A DNA stretch of 64,000 nt from Pseudomonas indica NBRC 103045 (GCF_002091635.1 NZ_BDAC01000001.1:496001-560000); one strand, 5' to 3'; numbered from the stretch's first letter, positions 46,076-55,964 are shown. Notes: generated from the sequence alone by a model not told the origin. Program-made: numbers and translations.

Positions 46076-46414
46076 AGGTACATATGCCTCTTTGCAGCGA
46101 TCGCCTGACCCTACCCCAAATCCGCCATTATCGCCAAGGCATGGGCCTGCAGGCCCGACGGAGGTACGGGTCCGCGCGGATATCCGGAAATGTGAACGAA
46201 TCGCAACCGCCACGCCTTCGCCCTGCCCACGGAACGCCGGGGATCACTTACACTCCAAGGCACTCTAGCCGCCCGGATGGCGGTGGGAGCGGTGCAACGG
46301 CCGGTGACCTGTCACCGGGGTGACTGCCACCAGGGCGGCGTTTCCGCACCCTGCCAGGGCTGCCGACCGGCTCGCTGCAGCGCGTATTTCCCGAGCAGTC
46401 ATAGCGAGGCCCGC
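46076..46414. other. Intergenic region between rubA2 and the divergent winged-helix gene
   Basis: 339 bp expected to hold divergent promoters. No operator, RNA gene or repeat was recognised. Confidence 0.5.
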
Positions 46415-46792
46415 ATGCCCCTTCGACAGAGTCAGAACACCCGCCGCGCCATCGCCGAGGCGATCGTCAGCATGGATGAACACTGGGTAGCCCTGTTCGG
46501 CGAACTCGGCATCGGCGATTCCTGCTACAGCGACCTGCTGGTCAACATGTGGCTGCGCCGCAGCGAATCCTTGCGCAAGACCGATCTCTACCCCTTCATG
46601 CCCGGCATCAGCCGGCGCACCGCCGTGAAATACGTGCAGGAAATGATCGACGTCGGCCTGCTGGACGAGAGCGGCACCGAGGACGACAAACGCGTCCGCC
46701 ACGTAACCCTCACCCCGATCCTGTCCCGCCGCCTGGAGCGCTACTTCGACCAGGTGTACGCCCTGTTCGAGGCCATCGAACCGACGGATTGA
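46415..46792 (+). CDS. Winged-helix (MarR-like) regulator
   Basis: About 125 aa. AEAIVSMDEHWVALFGELG, FMPGISRRTAVKYVQEMIDV (recognition helix), GLLDESGTEDDKRVRHVTLT (wing) and ILSRRLERYFDQVYALFE make a winged-helix protein with dimerising end helices, as in MarR-type regulators. The start at 46415 is chosen as the first ATG before the helical domain; the upstream part of the ORF is intergenic. It sits, reversed, between the two rubredoxin genes, which are adjacent in P. aeruginosa PAO1. Targets unknown. Confidence 0.7.
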   Translation: MPLRQSQNTRRAIAEAIVSMDEHWVALFGELGIGDSCYSDLLVNMWLRRSESLRKTDLYPFMPGISRRTAVKYVQEMIDVGLLDESGTEDDKRVRHVTLTPILSRRLERYFDQVYALFEAIEPTD

Positions 46793-46837
46793 GCGGCCCA
46801 AACGCCTGATTTCCATTCCAACGAGGGATGGCTTTTC

Positions 46838-46903
46838 GTAGGAGCCAGCTCTGCTGGCGAAGCTTTTGCGCGGCCCCCAATCGCGAGCAGAGCTCGCTCC
46901 TAC
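46838..46903. repeat. Pseudomonas REP pair (REPIN-like)
   Basis: GTAGGAGCCAGCTCTGCTGG at the left and AGCAGAGCTCGCTCCTAC at the right, in inverted orientation about 25 bp apart. This is the paired layout of Pseudomonas REP elements. A second pair is at 57473. Confidence 0.85.
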
Positions 46904-46956
46904 TGAAGAAACAAAAACGGCGGCCATCGGCCGCCGTTTCGCAATCCATCGCCGTA

Positions 46957-47124
46957 TCAGGCGATTTCGATCATTTCGAAATCGGCCTTGCCCACGCCGC
47001 AGTCCGGGCACAGCCATTCTTCCGGCACGTCTTCCCAGCGCGTTCCGGCCTGGATGCCCTCGTCGGGCCAGCCCAGGCTCTCGTCGTAGATCAGGCCGCA
47101 GACCACACATTGCCACTTCTTCAT
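46957..47124 (-). CDS. rubA1: Rubredoxin (RubA1-type)
   Basis: A 55-aa rubredoxin: [20 protein letters not shown] and [20 protein letters not shown] supply the four Cys ligands of one iron. It is highly similar to the protein at 45908, as rubA1/rubA2 are in P. aeruginosa (PA5351/PA5350). Start at ATG 47124, stop TGA at 46957. Here the two copies are separated by a regulator gene and a REP pair. Confidence 0.95.
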   Translation of the reverse strand: MKKWQCVVCGLIYDESLGWPDEGIQAGTRWEDVPEEWLCPDCGVGKADFEMIEIA

Positions 47125-47238
47125 AACTAACCTCGGTGAATCCCCAACGGGCTTGCGCGGGCAACCTATACCAATTCGCCCGCGCTCGCCAAGCCGCCGT
47201 CCGGCGGAAGCCGGCCAACCAAAGACTGGCGGACTCTC

Positions 47239-47394
47239 AGAACCTGTTTACGATCTCGCGAGCTAGAGCCATGCAAGGCAAAAACCGACGAGGACGCGCT
47301 GGGGTCGCATTCGACTTTACGAGCTGTAAATGAGCAGTCCGAGTCGGTTTTTAACGCAGCAGGGCCGACGCGCAGCAGATCGTAAACAGGTTCT
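47239..47394. mobile_element. 156-bp MITE-like element at the glcA stop codon
   Basis: Perfect 18-bp terminal inverted repeats AGAACCTGTTTACGATCT (47239-47256 and, reversed, 47377-47394) enclose 120 bp without coding capacity. Its right end supplies the last base of the glcA stop codon. No clear target duplication is visible (CTC against CAG). It is probably mobilised by an insertion sequence with matching ends elsewhere. Confidence 0.75.
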
Positions 47395-49097
47395 CAGGGG
47401 TTCGCCGCCACCAATGGGTCGCTGATCCCCAGACCATACAGCGCCAGCATGGTCAGGCTGCCGGCGAGGATCAGGTAGTAGAGGGTCGGCAGAATGGTCT
47501 TGCGCAGGGTGATGCCCTCTCTACCGAGCATGCCCACGGTGGCCGAGGCTGCGACCACATTGTGGATGGCGATCATGTTGCCCGCCGCCGCGCCCACCGA
47601 TTGCGCCGCCACCAGCATGGCGCCGGAGACGCTGAGCAGCGTCGCGGTGTTGAACTGGAACTGCGCGAGCATCAGGTTGGACACCGTGTTGGAGCCGGCG
47701 ATGAAGGCCCCGAGGGCACCCACCGATGGGGCGAAGAACGGATAGACCGCGCCCACGCTGTCCGCCACCAGCTTGGCCATGGCCACCGGCATCGACACCA
47801 GGTCGGCGCCGTTCACCCCCGAGTTGATCAGGATGCGCACCATGGGGATGGTGAAGATCAGCACGAAGCCCGCGCCGAGCAGGGTGCGGCTGGATTCGCT
47901 GACCGCCGCCCGGAGTTCGGCGAAGCGCATGCGATGCAGGAAGTAGGTCAGCAGCACGACGATGCAGAGGATGCCGCCGGGCAGGTAGATCGGCTCCAGC
48001 GTGCCGGAGATACCGATCTCGCCGAGGATGTCCTTCCAGCCGAAGCTGAATGCCATCAGCGTCGCCTTGACCTCGGGGAAAGCGCGGGTGATCACCAGCA
48101 GCAGCGCCAGGATGAGGTACGGTGCCCAGGCCATGGGCACGGAAATCGGTGCCTTGCCGGCCACTTCGTCGAGCTTCATCTGGATGCTGCCCATCCACTC
48201 CGCCGGCCAGTCCTTCGGGTCGGCGAAATCCCACTGTTCGCGGGGCAGCAGGAAGCCGGCCTTGGCCGCCGGCACCACGATGGCCAGGCCGACCAGGGCA
48301 CCGATCATGGAGGGGAATTCCGGGCCGAGGAACACGCCCGCCGCCATGTAGGGCACGACGAAGCTGACGCCGGTGAAGATCGCGAAGGGCGCGATGGCCA
48401 GGCCCTCCTTCCACGATTGGTTCTTGCCGAAGAAGCGCACCATCACCATGACCATCACCAGCGGCATGAGGATGCCGCACAGGCCATGGGTGATCGCCAC
48501 CCGCGAGGTGATGAGCTGGAAGAAAGTGTCCCAGTCGCTGCCGACGCTGATCAGCTGGGCGCTGAGGCCGGTCTTGTCCAGGCCGGCGCCGACGCCCACC
48601 AGGATCGGTGTGCCCACCGCACCGAAGGATACCGGGGTGGACTGCACCATCATGCCCACCACCACGGCCGCCAGGGCCGGGAAGCCCAGCGCCACCATCA
48701 GCGGCGCGGCCACCGCCGCCGGGGTGCCGAAGCCGGAAGCGCCTTCGATGAAGCAGCCGAACAGCCAGGCGACGATCAGCGCCTGCACCCGGCGGTCCGG
48801 GCTGATGCCGGAGAAGCCGCGCCGGATCGCACTGATGCCGCCGGAATGCTTGAGGGTGTTGAGCAGCAGGATCGCGCCGAAGATGATCCAGAGGATCGCC
48901 GCCGTGAGGATCAACCCTTGCAGGCTGGAGGCGATCACCCGGGTCAGCGACATGTCCCAGGCGAACAGGCCGATGGCCGCGGTGAGCAGGAAGACCACCG
49001 GCATCGCGTACTTGGCCGGCCAGCGGAAGCCGACCAGCAGCACGCCGGCCAGCACCAGTGGCGAGAAGGCCAGGAGAGAGAGCAGCGTCTGATTCAT
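47394..49097 (-). CDS. glcA: Glycolate/L-lactate permease
   Basis: A 567-aa proton symporter of the LctP family (GlcA/LldP) with about 12-14 helices. Family stretches visible are [31 protein letters not shown] and [21 protein letters not shown]. coli GlcA and LldP import glycolate, L-lactate and D-lactate; the glc cluster context points to glycolate. The start at 49097 has AAGGGA and a CA-rich leader upstream; extensions to 49247 are spurious. Its stop is formed at the edge of the MITE at 47239-47394. Confidence 0.9.
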   Translation of the reverse strand: MNQTLLSLLAFSPLVLAGVLLVGFRWPAKYAMPVVFLLTAAIGLFAWDMSLTRVIASSLQGLILTAAILWIIFGAILLLNTLKHSGGISAIRRGFSGISPDRRVQALIVAWLFGCFIEGASGFGTPAAVAAPLMVALGFPALAAVVVGMMVQSTPVSFGAVGTPILVGVGAGLDKTGLSAQLISVGSDWDTFFQLITSRVAITHGLCGILMPLVMVMVMVRFFGKNQSWKEGLAIAPFAIFTGVSFVVPYMAAGVFLGPEFPSMIGALVGLAIVVPAAKAGFLLPREQWDFADPKDWPAEWMGSIQMKLDEVAGKAPISVPMAWAPYLILALLLVITRAFPEVKATLMAFSFGWKDILGEIGISGTLEPIYLPGGILCIVVLLTYFLHRMRFAELRAAVSESSRTLLGAGFVLIFTIPMVRILINSGVNGADLVSMPVAMAKLVADSVGAVYPFFAPSVGALGAFIAGSNTVSNLMLAQFQFNTATLLSVSGAMLVAAQSVGAAAGNMIAIHNVVAASATVGMLGREGITLRKTILPTLYYLILAGSLTMLALYGLGISDPLVAANP

Positions 49098-49107
49098 GTT
49101 GGGTCCC

Positions 49108-49120
49108 TTGTTGTTGTTGT
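49108..49120 (-). promoter_or_regulatory. CA motif in the glcA leader (putative Hfq/Crc site)
   Basis: ACAACAACAACAA on the minus strand, 11 bases before the ATG and next to the ribosome site. AAnAAnAA repeats in this position are targets of Hfq/Crc catabolite repression in Pseudomonas; a similar motif precedes glcD. Confidence 0.55.
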
Positions 49121-49284
49121 GAACCACTTTCCCCGGGGATGCCCCGGTGCCACGCACGGGAACGCACCGGCGGTCACCGGCCGCTCCAGAAGCGCCGGTG
49201 CGGGGATCGACCCACGCCGGCGCCAATGCTCGAAAGCCCCGGAACACTTGCGTGAGCGGGGCGCGATCTATCTAACCGTTGCCT

Positions 49285-51462
49285 TCACCCCCGGGCCTTG
49301 AAGCGTTGCCGCCACTGGTGCAGCAGCGGCTCGGTGTAGCCGCTGGGCTGTTCGCGGCCCTTGAAGATCAGGTCGCAGGCCGCCTGGAACGCGGCAGAAC
49401 CGGCATAGTCCGCGGCCATCGGGCGGTAGGCCGGATCGCCTTCGTTCTGCCGGTCGACCACCTTGGCCATGCGCTCCAGGGTTTCGCGCACCGCCGCCTC
49501 GCTGACCACGCCGTGGTGCAGCCAGTTGGCGATGTGCTGGCTGGAGATGCGCAGGGTGGCGCGGTCTTCCATCAGGCCGATGTTGTGGATGTCCGGTACC
49601 TTGGAGCAGCCGACGCCCTGTTCGACCCAGCGCACCACGTAGCCGAGGATGCCCTGGCAGTTGTTGTCCAGCTCTTCCTGGATTTCCTGCGGGCTCCAGT
49701 GCCGCTGGGCCACCACCGGCACACTGAGCAGGCCCTTGAGCAGCGCGTCGCGCTCGGCGGCCGGATCGACGGCCTCCAGCTCACGCTGGGCCGCCTGCAC
49801 ATCGACCTGGTGGTAATGCAGGGCATGCAGGGTAGCGGCGGTGGGCGACGGTACCCAGGCGGTGTTAGCGCCCGCGCGGGGGTGGGCGATCTTCTGTTCG
49901 AGCATGGCCGCCATCAGGTCCGGCATGGCCCACATACCCTTGCCGATCTGCGCCTTGCCGCGCAGCCCGCAGGCCAACCCGACCAACACGTTGTTGCGCT
50001 CGTAGGCCTGGATCCAGGCGCTGTTCTTCATGTCGCCCTTGCGCAGCATCGGACCGGCTTCCATGGCGCTGTGCATCTCGTCGCCGGTGCGGTCGAGGAA
50101 ACCGGTGTTGATGAACACCACCCGCGCCGAAGCGGCGGCGATGCACGCCTGGAGGTTGATGCTGGTGCGCCGTTCCTCGTCCATGATGCCCATCTTCAGG
50201 GTGTGGCGCGGCAGGCCGAGCAGGTCTTCGACGCGGCCGAACAGTTCGTCGGCGAAGGCCACTTCGGCGGGACCGTGCATCTTCGGCTTGACGATATAGA
50301 CACTGCCGGTGCGCGAGTTGCCGCGGCGTTGCAGGTCATGCAGGGCGATCAGGCTGGTCAGCACGCCATCGAGGATGCCTTCGGGGATTTCCCGGCCGTC
50401 GCCGTCGCGGATCGCCGGGTTGGTCATCAGGTGGCCGACGTTGCGCACGAACAGCAGCGAGCGGCCATGCAGAGTCAGCGGCGCGCCGTCGGCACCGGTG
50501 TAGGTGCGGTCCGGGTTGAGCCGGCGGGTGATGCGTCGACCGCCCTTGTCCAGCTCTCCCACCAGATCGCCGCGCATCAGGCCCAGCCAGTTGCGGTAGA
50601 CCAGCACCTTGTCCTCGGCATCGACGGCGGCCACCGAGTCTTCGCAGTCCATGATGGTGGTCAGCGCAGACTCCAGCAGCAGATCCTTCACGCCGGCGGC
50701 GTCGGTCCGGCCGATGGGGCTGGCCGGGTCGATCTGGATCTCGATGTGCAGGCCGTTGTTCTTCAGCAGCACGGCCACGGGCTGGGCGGCATCGCCCTGG
50801 TGGCCGACGAACTTCTCCGGCTGGGCGAGGCCGGTGCGGCTGCCGTTGTTCAGGGCGACCTGCAGGCGTCCGTCCACCACCGTGTAAGCCGTGGCATCGG
50901 CATGGCTGCCATCGGCCAGGGGTGCAGCCTGGTCGAGGAAGGCACGGGCGAAGGCGATCACCTTGGCGCCGCGTACTTCGTTGTAGCCCGGCCCTTTCTG
51001 CGCACCGCCCTCTTCGCCGATGGCGTCGGTGCCATAGAGCGCGTCGTACAGCGAGCCCCAGCGGGCGTTGGCGGCGTTCAACGCGTAGCGCGCGTTCATC
51101 ACCGGCACCACCAGCTGCGGCCCGGCCTGTTCGGTGATCTCGCGGTCGACGTTGGCGGTGCGGACCTGCACCGAAGCGGGCGTTGGCAGCAAGTAGCCGA
51201 TGGATTCGAGGAAGGCACGATAGGCCGGCATGTCGGCGATCGGCCCCGGATGTTCGCGATGCCAGGTATCCAGCTCGGCCTGCAGGCGGTCGCGCTCCAG
51301 CAGCAATTGACGGTTCTTCGGCGCCAGGTCGTGGACCAGGGCGTCGAAGCCCTGCCAGAAGTTCTCCGGGTCCAGGCCGGAACCCGGCAGGGCTTCATCC
51401 TCGATGAAGCGCAGCAGGTTGGCGGCGATGTGCAGGCGGTGGCGTTGCAAGCGTTCGGTCAT
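49285..51462 (-). CDS. glcB: Malate synthase G
   Basis: A 725-aa enzyme condensing glyoxylate with acetyl-CoA to malate. Length and sequence match GlcB (isoform G, about 720 aa): active-site segments [56 protein letters not shown] and [20 protein letters not shown]. It uses the glyoxylate made by GlcDEF. In P. aeruginosa PAO1 glcB is elsewhere; here it lies between the permease and glcG, so the whole pathway is together. Confidence 0.97.
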   Translation of the reverse strand: MTERLQRHRLHIAANLLRFIEDEALPGSGLDPENFWQGFDALVHDLAPKNRQLLLERDRLQAELDTWHREHPGPIADMPAYRAFLESIGYLLPTPASVQVRTANVDREITEQAGPQLVVPVMNARYALNAANARWGSLYDALYGTDAIGEEGGAQKGPGYNEVRGAKVIAFARAFLDQAAPLADGSHADATAYTVVDGRLQVALNNGSRTGLAQPEKFVGHQGDAAQPVAVLLKNNGLHIEIQIDPASPIGRTDAAGVKDLLLESALTTIMDCEDSVAAVDAEDKVLVYRNWLGLMRGDLVGELDKGGRRITRRLNPDRTYTGADGAPLTLHGRSLLFVRNVGHLMTNPAIRDGDGREIPEGILDGVLTSLIALHDLQRRGNSRTGSVYIVKPKMHGPAEVAFADELFGRVEDLLGLPRHTLKMGIMDEERRTSINLQACIAAASARVVFINTGFLDRTGDEMHSAMEAGPMLRKGDMKNSAWIQAYERNNVLVGLACGLRGKAQIGKGMWAMPDLMAAMLEQKIAHPRAGANTAWVPSPTAATLHALHYHQVDVQAAQRELEAVDPAAERDALLKGLLSVPVVAQRHWSPQEIQEELDNNCQGILGYVVRWVEQGVGCSKVPDIHNIGLMEDRATLRISSQHIANWLHHGVVSEAAVRETLERMAKVVDRQNEGDPAYRPMAADYAGSAAFQAACDLIFKGREQPSGYTEPLLHQWRQRFKARG

Positions 51463-51501
51463 TTCAGCTCTCCGGTAAGGTGAAGGTCGGCGAAGAGGCG
51501 G

Positions 51502-51900
51502 TCAGAGCACCGCCGTTCCCGCTTTCGCCACCTGGGCGTCCTGTTCGGCTTTGACACCGGAAACGCCGACCGCGCCGATCACCTGGCCGTCGACCCTGAT
51601 CGGCACGCCGCCTTCCAGCGAGGTCAGCAGCGGCGCGGAGAGAAAGGCGCTGCGCCCGCCGTTGACCATCTCTTCGTAGCCTTTCGATTCGCGCCGGCCG
51701 AGGGCGGCGGTGCGCGCCTTCTCGGTGGCGATGTAGGCACCGATCGGCGCGCAGCCGTCGAGGCGCTCCAGGGCCAGCGGATGGCCGCCGTCATCGACCA
51801 CGGCGATGGCCACGGCCCACTGGTTGCGCTCGGCCTCGGCCCGCGCGGCGGCGAGGATTCGGCTGACTTCCTGCTGGGTCAGGACGGCTTTGCTGTACAT
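51502..51900 (-). CDS. glcG: GlcG: haem-binding-like (DUF336) protein
   Basis: A 132-aa protein of the GlcG/HbpS family (MYSKAVLTQQEVSRILAAAR ... VAIAVVDDGGHPLALERLDG ... RIDGQ-type core VRVDGQVIGAVGVSG). GlcG accompanies glycolate oxidase genes in E. coli and Pseudomonas; its job is unclear, and some relatives bind haem. The start at 51900 has GAAGGAG upstream; a long open frame to 53121 in the same frame is only the shadow of glcF. Confidence 0.9.
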   Translation of the reverse strand: MYSKAVLTQQEVSRILAAARAEAERNQWAVAIAVVDDGGHPLALERLDGCAPIGAYIATEKARTAALGRRESKGYEEMVNGGRSAFLSAPLLTSLEGGVPIRVDGQVIGAVGVSGVKAEQDAQVAKAGTAVL

Positions 51901-51974
51901 GCGGTCTCCTTCTTCATCGTTCGATCTGCCGGGGTTCGTTGCCGACATGCTTTCGGGATTGGCGATACGTTGGC

Positions 51975-53192
51975 TCATCCCATCGCCTCGTCCACCAGCT
52001 CGATCCAGTGCCGCACCGGCGTCCGGCCCGCGCCGTCGAGGTGGGTCTGGCAGCCGATGTTGGCGGTGGCGATCACGTCCGGGTGGCCGCTTTCCAGGGC
52101 GTTGAGCTTGTTGTCGCGCAACTGCCGCGACAGCTCGGGCTGGGTGATCGAGTAGGTGCCGGCCGAACCGCAGCAGAGGTGCGCATCGGGTACCTCGGTC
52201 AGGTGGAAGCCGAGGCGGCGCAGCACGTCCTCCACCGCACCGCCCAGCTTCTGGGCATGCTGCAGGGTGCAGGGGCAGTGGAAGGCCAGGCGCAGGTCGC
52301 CGTGCGCGCCGAGGCGCTCCAACGGCTCGGCGCGCAACACTTCCACCAGGTCCTTGGCCAGGGCGCTGACCCGCGCCGCCTTGGCCGCATAGGCCGGGTC
52401 GCTGGCGAGCAGGTGGCCGTAATCCTTGACGAAGGCACCGCAGCCGCTGGCGGTCTGCACGATGGCTTCGGCACCGGCTTCGATGGCCGGCCACCAAGCG
52501 TCGATGTTGCGCCGCGCCCGTTCGAGGCCGGCGTCCTGGGCATTCAGGTGATAGTCCACCGCCCCGCAGCAGCCGGCTTCCCGTGCCGGCGTGACGGCGA
52601 TGCCGAGACGGTCGAGCACGCGGGCGGTGGCGGCGTTGGTGTTCGGTGACAGACCCGGCTGCACGCAGCCTTCCAGCATCAGCACGCGGCGCGGATGGTC
52701 CGTCTGCGGCCTCGACCGCGCCGACTTCACCGCACGCGGCAGCTTGGCCTTGAGTGCTTCCGGCAACAGCGGGCGAAACGCTTGGCCGGTGCGTAACAAC
52801 GTCGTGAACAGGGTCGGATTCGGCACGATCCGGCGCAGCCCCTCGCGCAGGACCCGTTCGCCCAGCGACCGGGGCACGCGCGCTTCGACGTAGGCGCGGC
52901 CGATGTCCAGCAGGTTGTGGTACTGCACGCCGGAGGGGCAGGTGGTCTCGCAGTTGCGGCAGGTGAGACAGCGGTCCAGGTGCGCCTGGGTGCTCTCGCT
53001 GATATCGCCGCCTTCCAGCGCCTGCTTGATCAGGTAGATGCGCCCGCGTGGGCCGTCCAGCTCGTCGCCCAGCACCTGGTAGGTCGGGCAGGTGGCATTG
53101 CAGAAGCCGCAATGCACGCAACTGCGCAGGATGCGCTCGGCCTCGTCGGCGCGCGGCAGTCGCTTGGCGTGTTCACTCAGGTTGGTTTGCAT
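51975..53192 (-). CDS. glcF: Glycolate oxidase iron-sulfur subunit
   Basis: A 405-aa subunit passing electrons from GlcD to the respiratory chain. Two [4Fe-4S] motifs occur near the N-terminus: RSCVHCGFCNATCPTYQV and DRCLTCRNCETTCPSGVQY. Two CCG-type domains follow (EAGCCGAVDYHLNAQDAG and HLCCGSAGTYSI). It overlaps the end of glcE by 20 bp and precedes glcG by 74 bp. Confidence 0.96.
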   Translation of the reverse strand: MQTNLSEHAKRLPRADEAERILRSCVHCGFCNATCPTYQVLGDELDGPRGRIYLIKQALEGGDISESTQAHLDRCLTCRNCETTCPSGVQYHNLLDIGRAYVEARVPRSLGERVLREGLRRIVPNPTLFTTLLRTGQAFRPLLPEALKAKLPRAVKSARSRPQTDHPRRVLMLEGCVQPGLSPNTNAATARVLDRLGIAVTPAREAGCCGAVDYHLNAQDAGLERARRNIDAWWPAIEAGAEAIVQTASGCGAFVKDYGHLLASDPAYAAKAARVSALAKDLVEVLRAEPLERLGAHGDLRLAFHCPCTLQHAQKLGGAVEDVLRRLGFHLTEVPDAHLCCGSAGTYSITQPELSRQLRDNKLNALESGHPDVIATANIGCQTHLDGAGRTPVRHWIELVDEAMG

Positions 53193-54252
53193 GACTCGAC
53201 CTCAGACCCGCGTACATCCGCCCGGGGTTGAAGATTCCCAGCGGGTCGAGTTGTGCCTTGAGCTGGCGGTGATAACGCAGCAGCGTCGGCGAAAGGGGGT
53301 GGAGCGGGCTGGCGGCCCGGCCGGGAGTGAAGCAACTGGCATGGCCGCCGACCTCGGCGACGATGGCGCGGATGACGTCAGCCTCGGCCTCGGACTTCAG
53401 CCAGCGCTGGGCGCCGCCCCAGTCGATCAATTGCGTACCGGGCAGCGTCAGCGCCGGCGTGTGGTTGGGCAGCGACAGCCGCCACAACGGGCGCGGGCCG
53501 CGGAAGAAGTCCAGGCGCTGCTCGCGCAGGTCGTGCCAGTAGCTGTCGTCCAGGTCCTCGCCGCCCAGGCGTTCGCGGGCGGCGGCCACCGAGCCTTCGC
53601 CGCCTTCCAAGCGCAGGTGCAGTGCCTGGCCGTCATGGCTGGCGGCGGTGATCGGGATCGGCTGCTGGCCCCACTCGGCCAGCTTGAGCAGGGCGCGCTC
53701 GACGTCCAGCTCCAGGCGCAGGCTCAGGCGGCGGCGCGGCTTGGGCAGCACCTTGAGGGAGACTTCGGTGATCACGCCGAGGCAGCCGAAGCTGCCGGCC
53801 ATCAGCCGCGACAAGTCGTAGCCGGCGACGTTCTTCATCACTTCGCCACCGAAGCGCAGATGCTTGCCCTGGCCAGTGATGAGCCGGGTGCCGAGAACGA
53901 AATCGCGCACTGCGCCGTACCAGGGCCGGCGCGGGCCGGACAGCCCGGCAGCGACCATCCCGCCCACCGTGGCGTCCCCGAAGTGCGGCGGCTCGCAGCC
54001 GAGCAACTGGCCCTGGGCGTCCAGCGCCGCTTCCAGCTCGGCCAGGGGCGTACCGGCGCGGACGGTGATCACCAGCTCGGTGGGGTCGTAGGTGACGATG
54101 CCCCGGTGGGCGCGCAGGTCGAGTGTCTCGCCGGCCGTCTCGAGACCGAGGAAAGCCTTGCTGTCGCCACCGCGAATGCGCAGCGGCGTGCGCGTGGCCA
54201 GGGCGCGGTTGACCTGTTCCAGCAGGGCTTCACTGGTGTCTTGGGCAGTCAT
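53173..54252 (-). CDS. glcE: Glycolate oxidase FAD-binding subunit
   Basis: A 359-aa FAD-binding (PCMH-type) protein: LRIRGGDSKAFLGLETAGET, then the FAD loop PPHFGDATVGGMVAAGLSGP and RFGGEVMKNVAGYDLSRLMA. It forms the glycolate oxidase complex with GlcD and GlcF. Its ATG (54252) shares one base with the glcD stop (TGATG). The C-terminal end LDPLGIFNPGRMY is the family signature. Confidence 0.95.
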   Translation of the reverse strand: MTAQDTSEALLEQVNRALATRTPLRIRGGDSKAFLGLETAGETLDLRAHRGIVTYDPTELVITVRAGTPLAELEAALDAQGQLLGCEPPHFGDATVGGMVAAGLSGPRRPWYGAVRDFVLGTRLITGQGKHLRFGGEVMKNVAGYDLSRLMAGSFGCLGVITEVSLKVLPKPRRRLSLRLELDVERALLKLAEWGQQPIPITAASHDGQALHLRLEGGEGSVAAARERLGGEDLDDSYWHDLREQRLDFFRGPRPLWRLSLPNHTPALTLPGTQLIDWGGAQRWLKSEAEADVIRAIVAEVGGHASCFTPGRAASPLHPLSPTLLRYHRQLKAQLDPLGIFNPGRMYAGLRSSHANQPE

Positions 54253-55751
54253 CAGAAACGCTCCAGGTCGGGGAACGGCAACTGGCCGTGGTGGACGTGC
54301 ATGGCGCCGAATTCGGCGCAGCGGTGCAGGGTCGGGATGTTCTTGCCGGGGTTGAGCAGGCCGGTGGCGTCGAAGGCCGCCTTCACCGCGTGGAAGGTGG
54401 TCAGCTCGTCGGCGTTGAACTGGGCGCACATCTGGTTGATCTTCTCGCGGCCGACGCCGTGCTCGCCGGTGATGCTGCCGCCCACCTTCACGCAGAGTTC
54501 GAGGATCTTGCCGCCGAGGGCCTCGGCGCGTTCCAGTTCGCCGGGCTGGTTGGCATCGAAGAGGATCAGCGGGTGCATGTTGCCGTCGCCGGCGTGGAAC
54601 ACGTTGGCCACGCGCAGGCCGTACTCGGCGGACAGCTCGGCGATGCCGCGCAGCACGCCGGGCAGCTCGCGGCGCGGGATGGTGCCGTCCATGCAGTAGT
54701 AGTCCGGGGAGATGCGCCCCACTGCCGGGAAGGCGTTCTTGCGTCCGGCCCAGAAGCGCACCCGCTCGGCCTCGTCGCGGGCCAGCCGCACCTCGGTGGC
54801 GCCGGCCGCTTCCAAGACCTGGCGCACCCGCTCGCAATCGTCGTGGACGTCGGCCTCCACGCCGTCCAGCTCGCAGAGCAGGATGGCTTCGGCCTCCACC
54901 GGGTAGCCGGCATGGATGAAGTCCTCGGCGGCGCGGATCGCCAGGTTGTCCATCATCTCCAGGCCGCCGGGGATGATGCCAGCGGCGATGATATCGCCCA
55001 CCGCGCGGCCAGCCTTTTCCACCGAATCGAAGCTGGCCAGCAGCACCTTCGCCACCTGCGGCTTGGGCAGCAGCTTGACGGTGACCTCGGTGACCACGCC
55101 GAGCATGCCTTCGGAACCGGTGAACAGCGCCAGCAGGTCGAAGCCGGGGCTGTCCAGGGCATCGGAGCCGAGGGTCAGGCGCTCGCCCTCGACGGTGACG
55201 ATTTCCACGCTGAGCAGGTTGTGCACGGTCAGGCCGTATTTCAGGCAATGCACGCCCCCGGCGTTCTCCGCCACGTTGCCGCCGATGGAGCAGGCGATCT
55301 GCGAGGACGGGTCGGGAGCGTAATAAAGGCCATGGGGCGCGGCGGCCTGGGAGATCGCCAGGTTACGCACGCCGGGCTGGACCCGCGCGAGGCGGGCCTC
55401 CGGGTTCACGTCGAGAATCCGGTTGAAGCGCGCCATCACCAGCAGCACGCCCTGCTCCAGCGGCAGCGCCCCGCCGGACAGGCCAGTGCCTGCGCCACGG
55501 GCAACCACCGGGACCTTGCGCCGGTGGCAGAGCTTGAGAATCGCCTCCACCTCTTCCACATGACGCGGCAGCAGCACCAGCATGGGAGTCGTGCGGTAGG
55601 CGGACAGGCCGTCGCACTCGTAGGGCTTGAGGTCTTCCCGGCGGTGCAGGATTTCCAGGTCGGGCAGATGCTGCTGCAGTTCGGCAAGCAGCACCGCCTT
55701 GTCGACCTTGGGCAGCGCGCCGTCGACGCGCTCGTCGTACAGGATGCTCAT
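54252..55751 (-). CDS. glcD: Glycolate oxidase subunit GlcD
   Basis: A 499-aa FAD flavoprotein oxidising glycolate (and D-lactate) to glyoxylate. FAD-binding VPVVARGAGTGLSGGALPLE and SSQIACSIGGNVAENAGGVH, catalytic-domain motifs FHAGDGNMHPLILFD and GGSITGEHGVGREKINQMC, and LLNPGKNIPT at the C-terminus. First gene of the glc operon, divergent from its activator glcC. Start at 55751, with the CA motif at 55771 in the leader. Confidence 0.97.
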   Translation of the reverse strand: MSILYDERVDGALPKVDKAVLLAELQQHLPDLEILHRREDLKPYECDGLSAYRTTPMLVLLPRHVEEVEAILKLCHRRKVPVVARGAGTGLSGGALPLEQGVLLVMARFNRILDVNPEARLARVQPGVRNLAISQAAAPHGLYYAPDPSSQIACSIGGNVAENAGGVHCLKYGLTVHNLLSVEIVTVEGERLTLGSDALDSPGFDLLALFTGSEGMLGVVTEVTVKLLPKPQVAKVLLASFDSVEKAGRAVGDIIAAGIIPGGLEMMDNLAIRAAEDFIHAGYPVEAEAILLCELDGVEADVHDDCERVRQVLEAAGATEVRLARDEAERVRFWAGRKNAFPAVGRISPDYYCMDGTIPRRELPGVLRGIAELSAEYGLRVANVFHAGDGNMHPLILFDANQPGELERAEALGGKILELCVKVGGSITGEHGVGREKINQMCAQFNADELTTFHAVKAAFDATGLLNPGKNIPTLHRCAEFGAMHVHHGQLPFPDLERF

Positions 55752-55770
55752 GGCAGGCTCGCTCGGATCG

Positions 55771-55780
55771 TTGTTGTTGT
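55771..55780 (-). promoter_or_regulatory. CA motif in the glcD leader (putative Hfq/Crc site)
   Basis: ACAACAACAA on the minus strand, about 20 bases before the glcD ATG. It matches the type of motif in front of glcA. Confidence 0.5.
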
Positions 55781-55858
55781 GCGCGCCACGACAGCCGCAT
55801 GGCACGGGATGGCCGGCATGATTAGTCCGCACCGGTCACTCCGTCCACGACGCGGCGC

Positions 55859-55873
55859 ACTGGTCCGACCAGT
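55859..55873. promoter_or_regulatory. GlcC operator 1
   Basis: ACTGGTCCGACCAGT, a perfect palindrome apart from its central base, of the TGGTnnnACCA type bound by FadR/GntR-family regulators. It lies in the glcD-glcC divergent region. Confidence 0.75.
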
Positions 55874-55964
55874 TCTTTCGGGTCGCGTTTTCCGCCGTTC
55901 CGACGAAAGCCACATGGCATTGGGTATTGAGCGGGGTAAAGTGGCGTCTCGCGAACCGCTTTCG

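Noticed and set aside
46265..47218. 317-codon minus-strand ORF over the rubredoxin region
   Set aside because: Out of frame with rubA1, which is a perfect 55-aa rubredoxin, and antisense to the winged-helix gene.
47562..49301. 579-codon open frame opposite glcA
   Set aside because: Composition dominated by His, Arg, Gly and Glu without family motifs; it mirrors the permease gene.
49279..51483. 734-codon open frame on the plus strand
   Set aside because: Antisense shadow of glcB in GC-rich DNA; His/Gly/Arg-rich composition with no domain, whereas the minus frame is a complete malate synthase.
51502..53121. 539-codon open frame joining glcG with a frame through glcF
   Set aside because: Only the last 132 codons (glcG) are real; the rest is an out-of-frame reading of glcF.
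53173..55248. 691-codon frame suggesting a glcD-glcE fusion
   Set aside because: glcD is in another frame and complete; the true glcE start is ATG 54252 at the TGATG junction.
55798..55822. Possible sigma-54 promoter (TGGCACG element)
   Set aside because: The required GC element at the right spacing (TTGC) is missing, and the orientation does not suit glcD.
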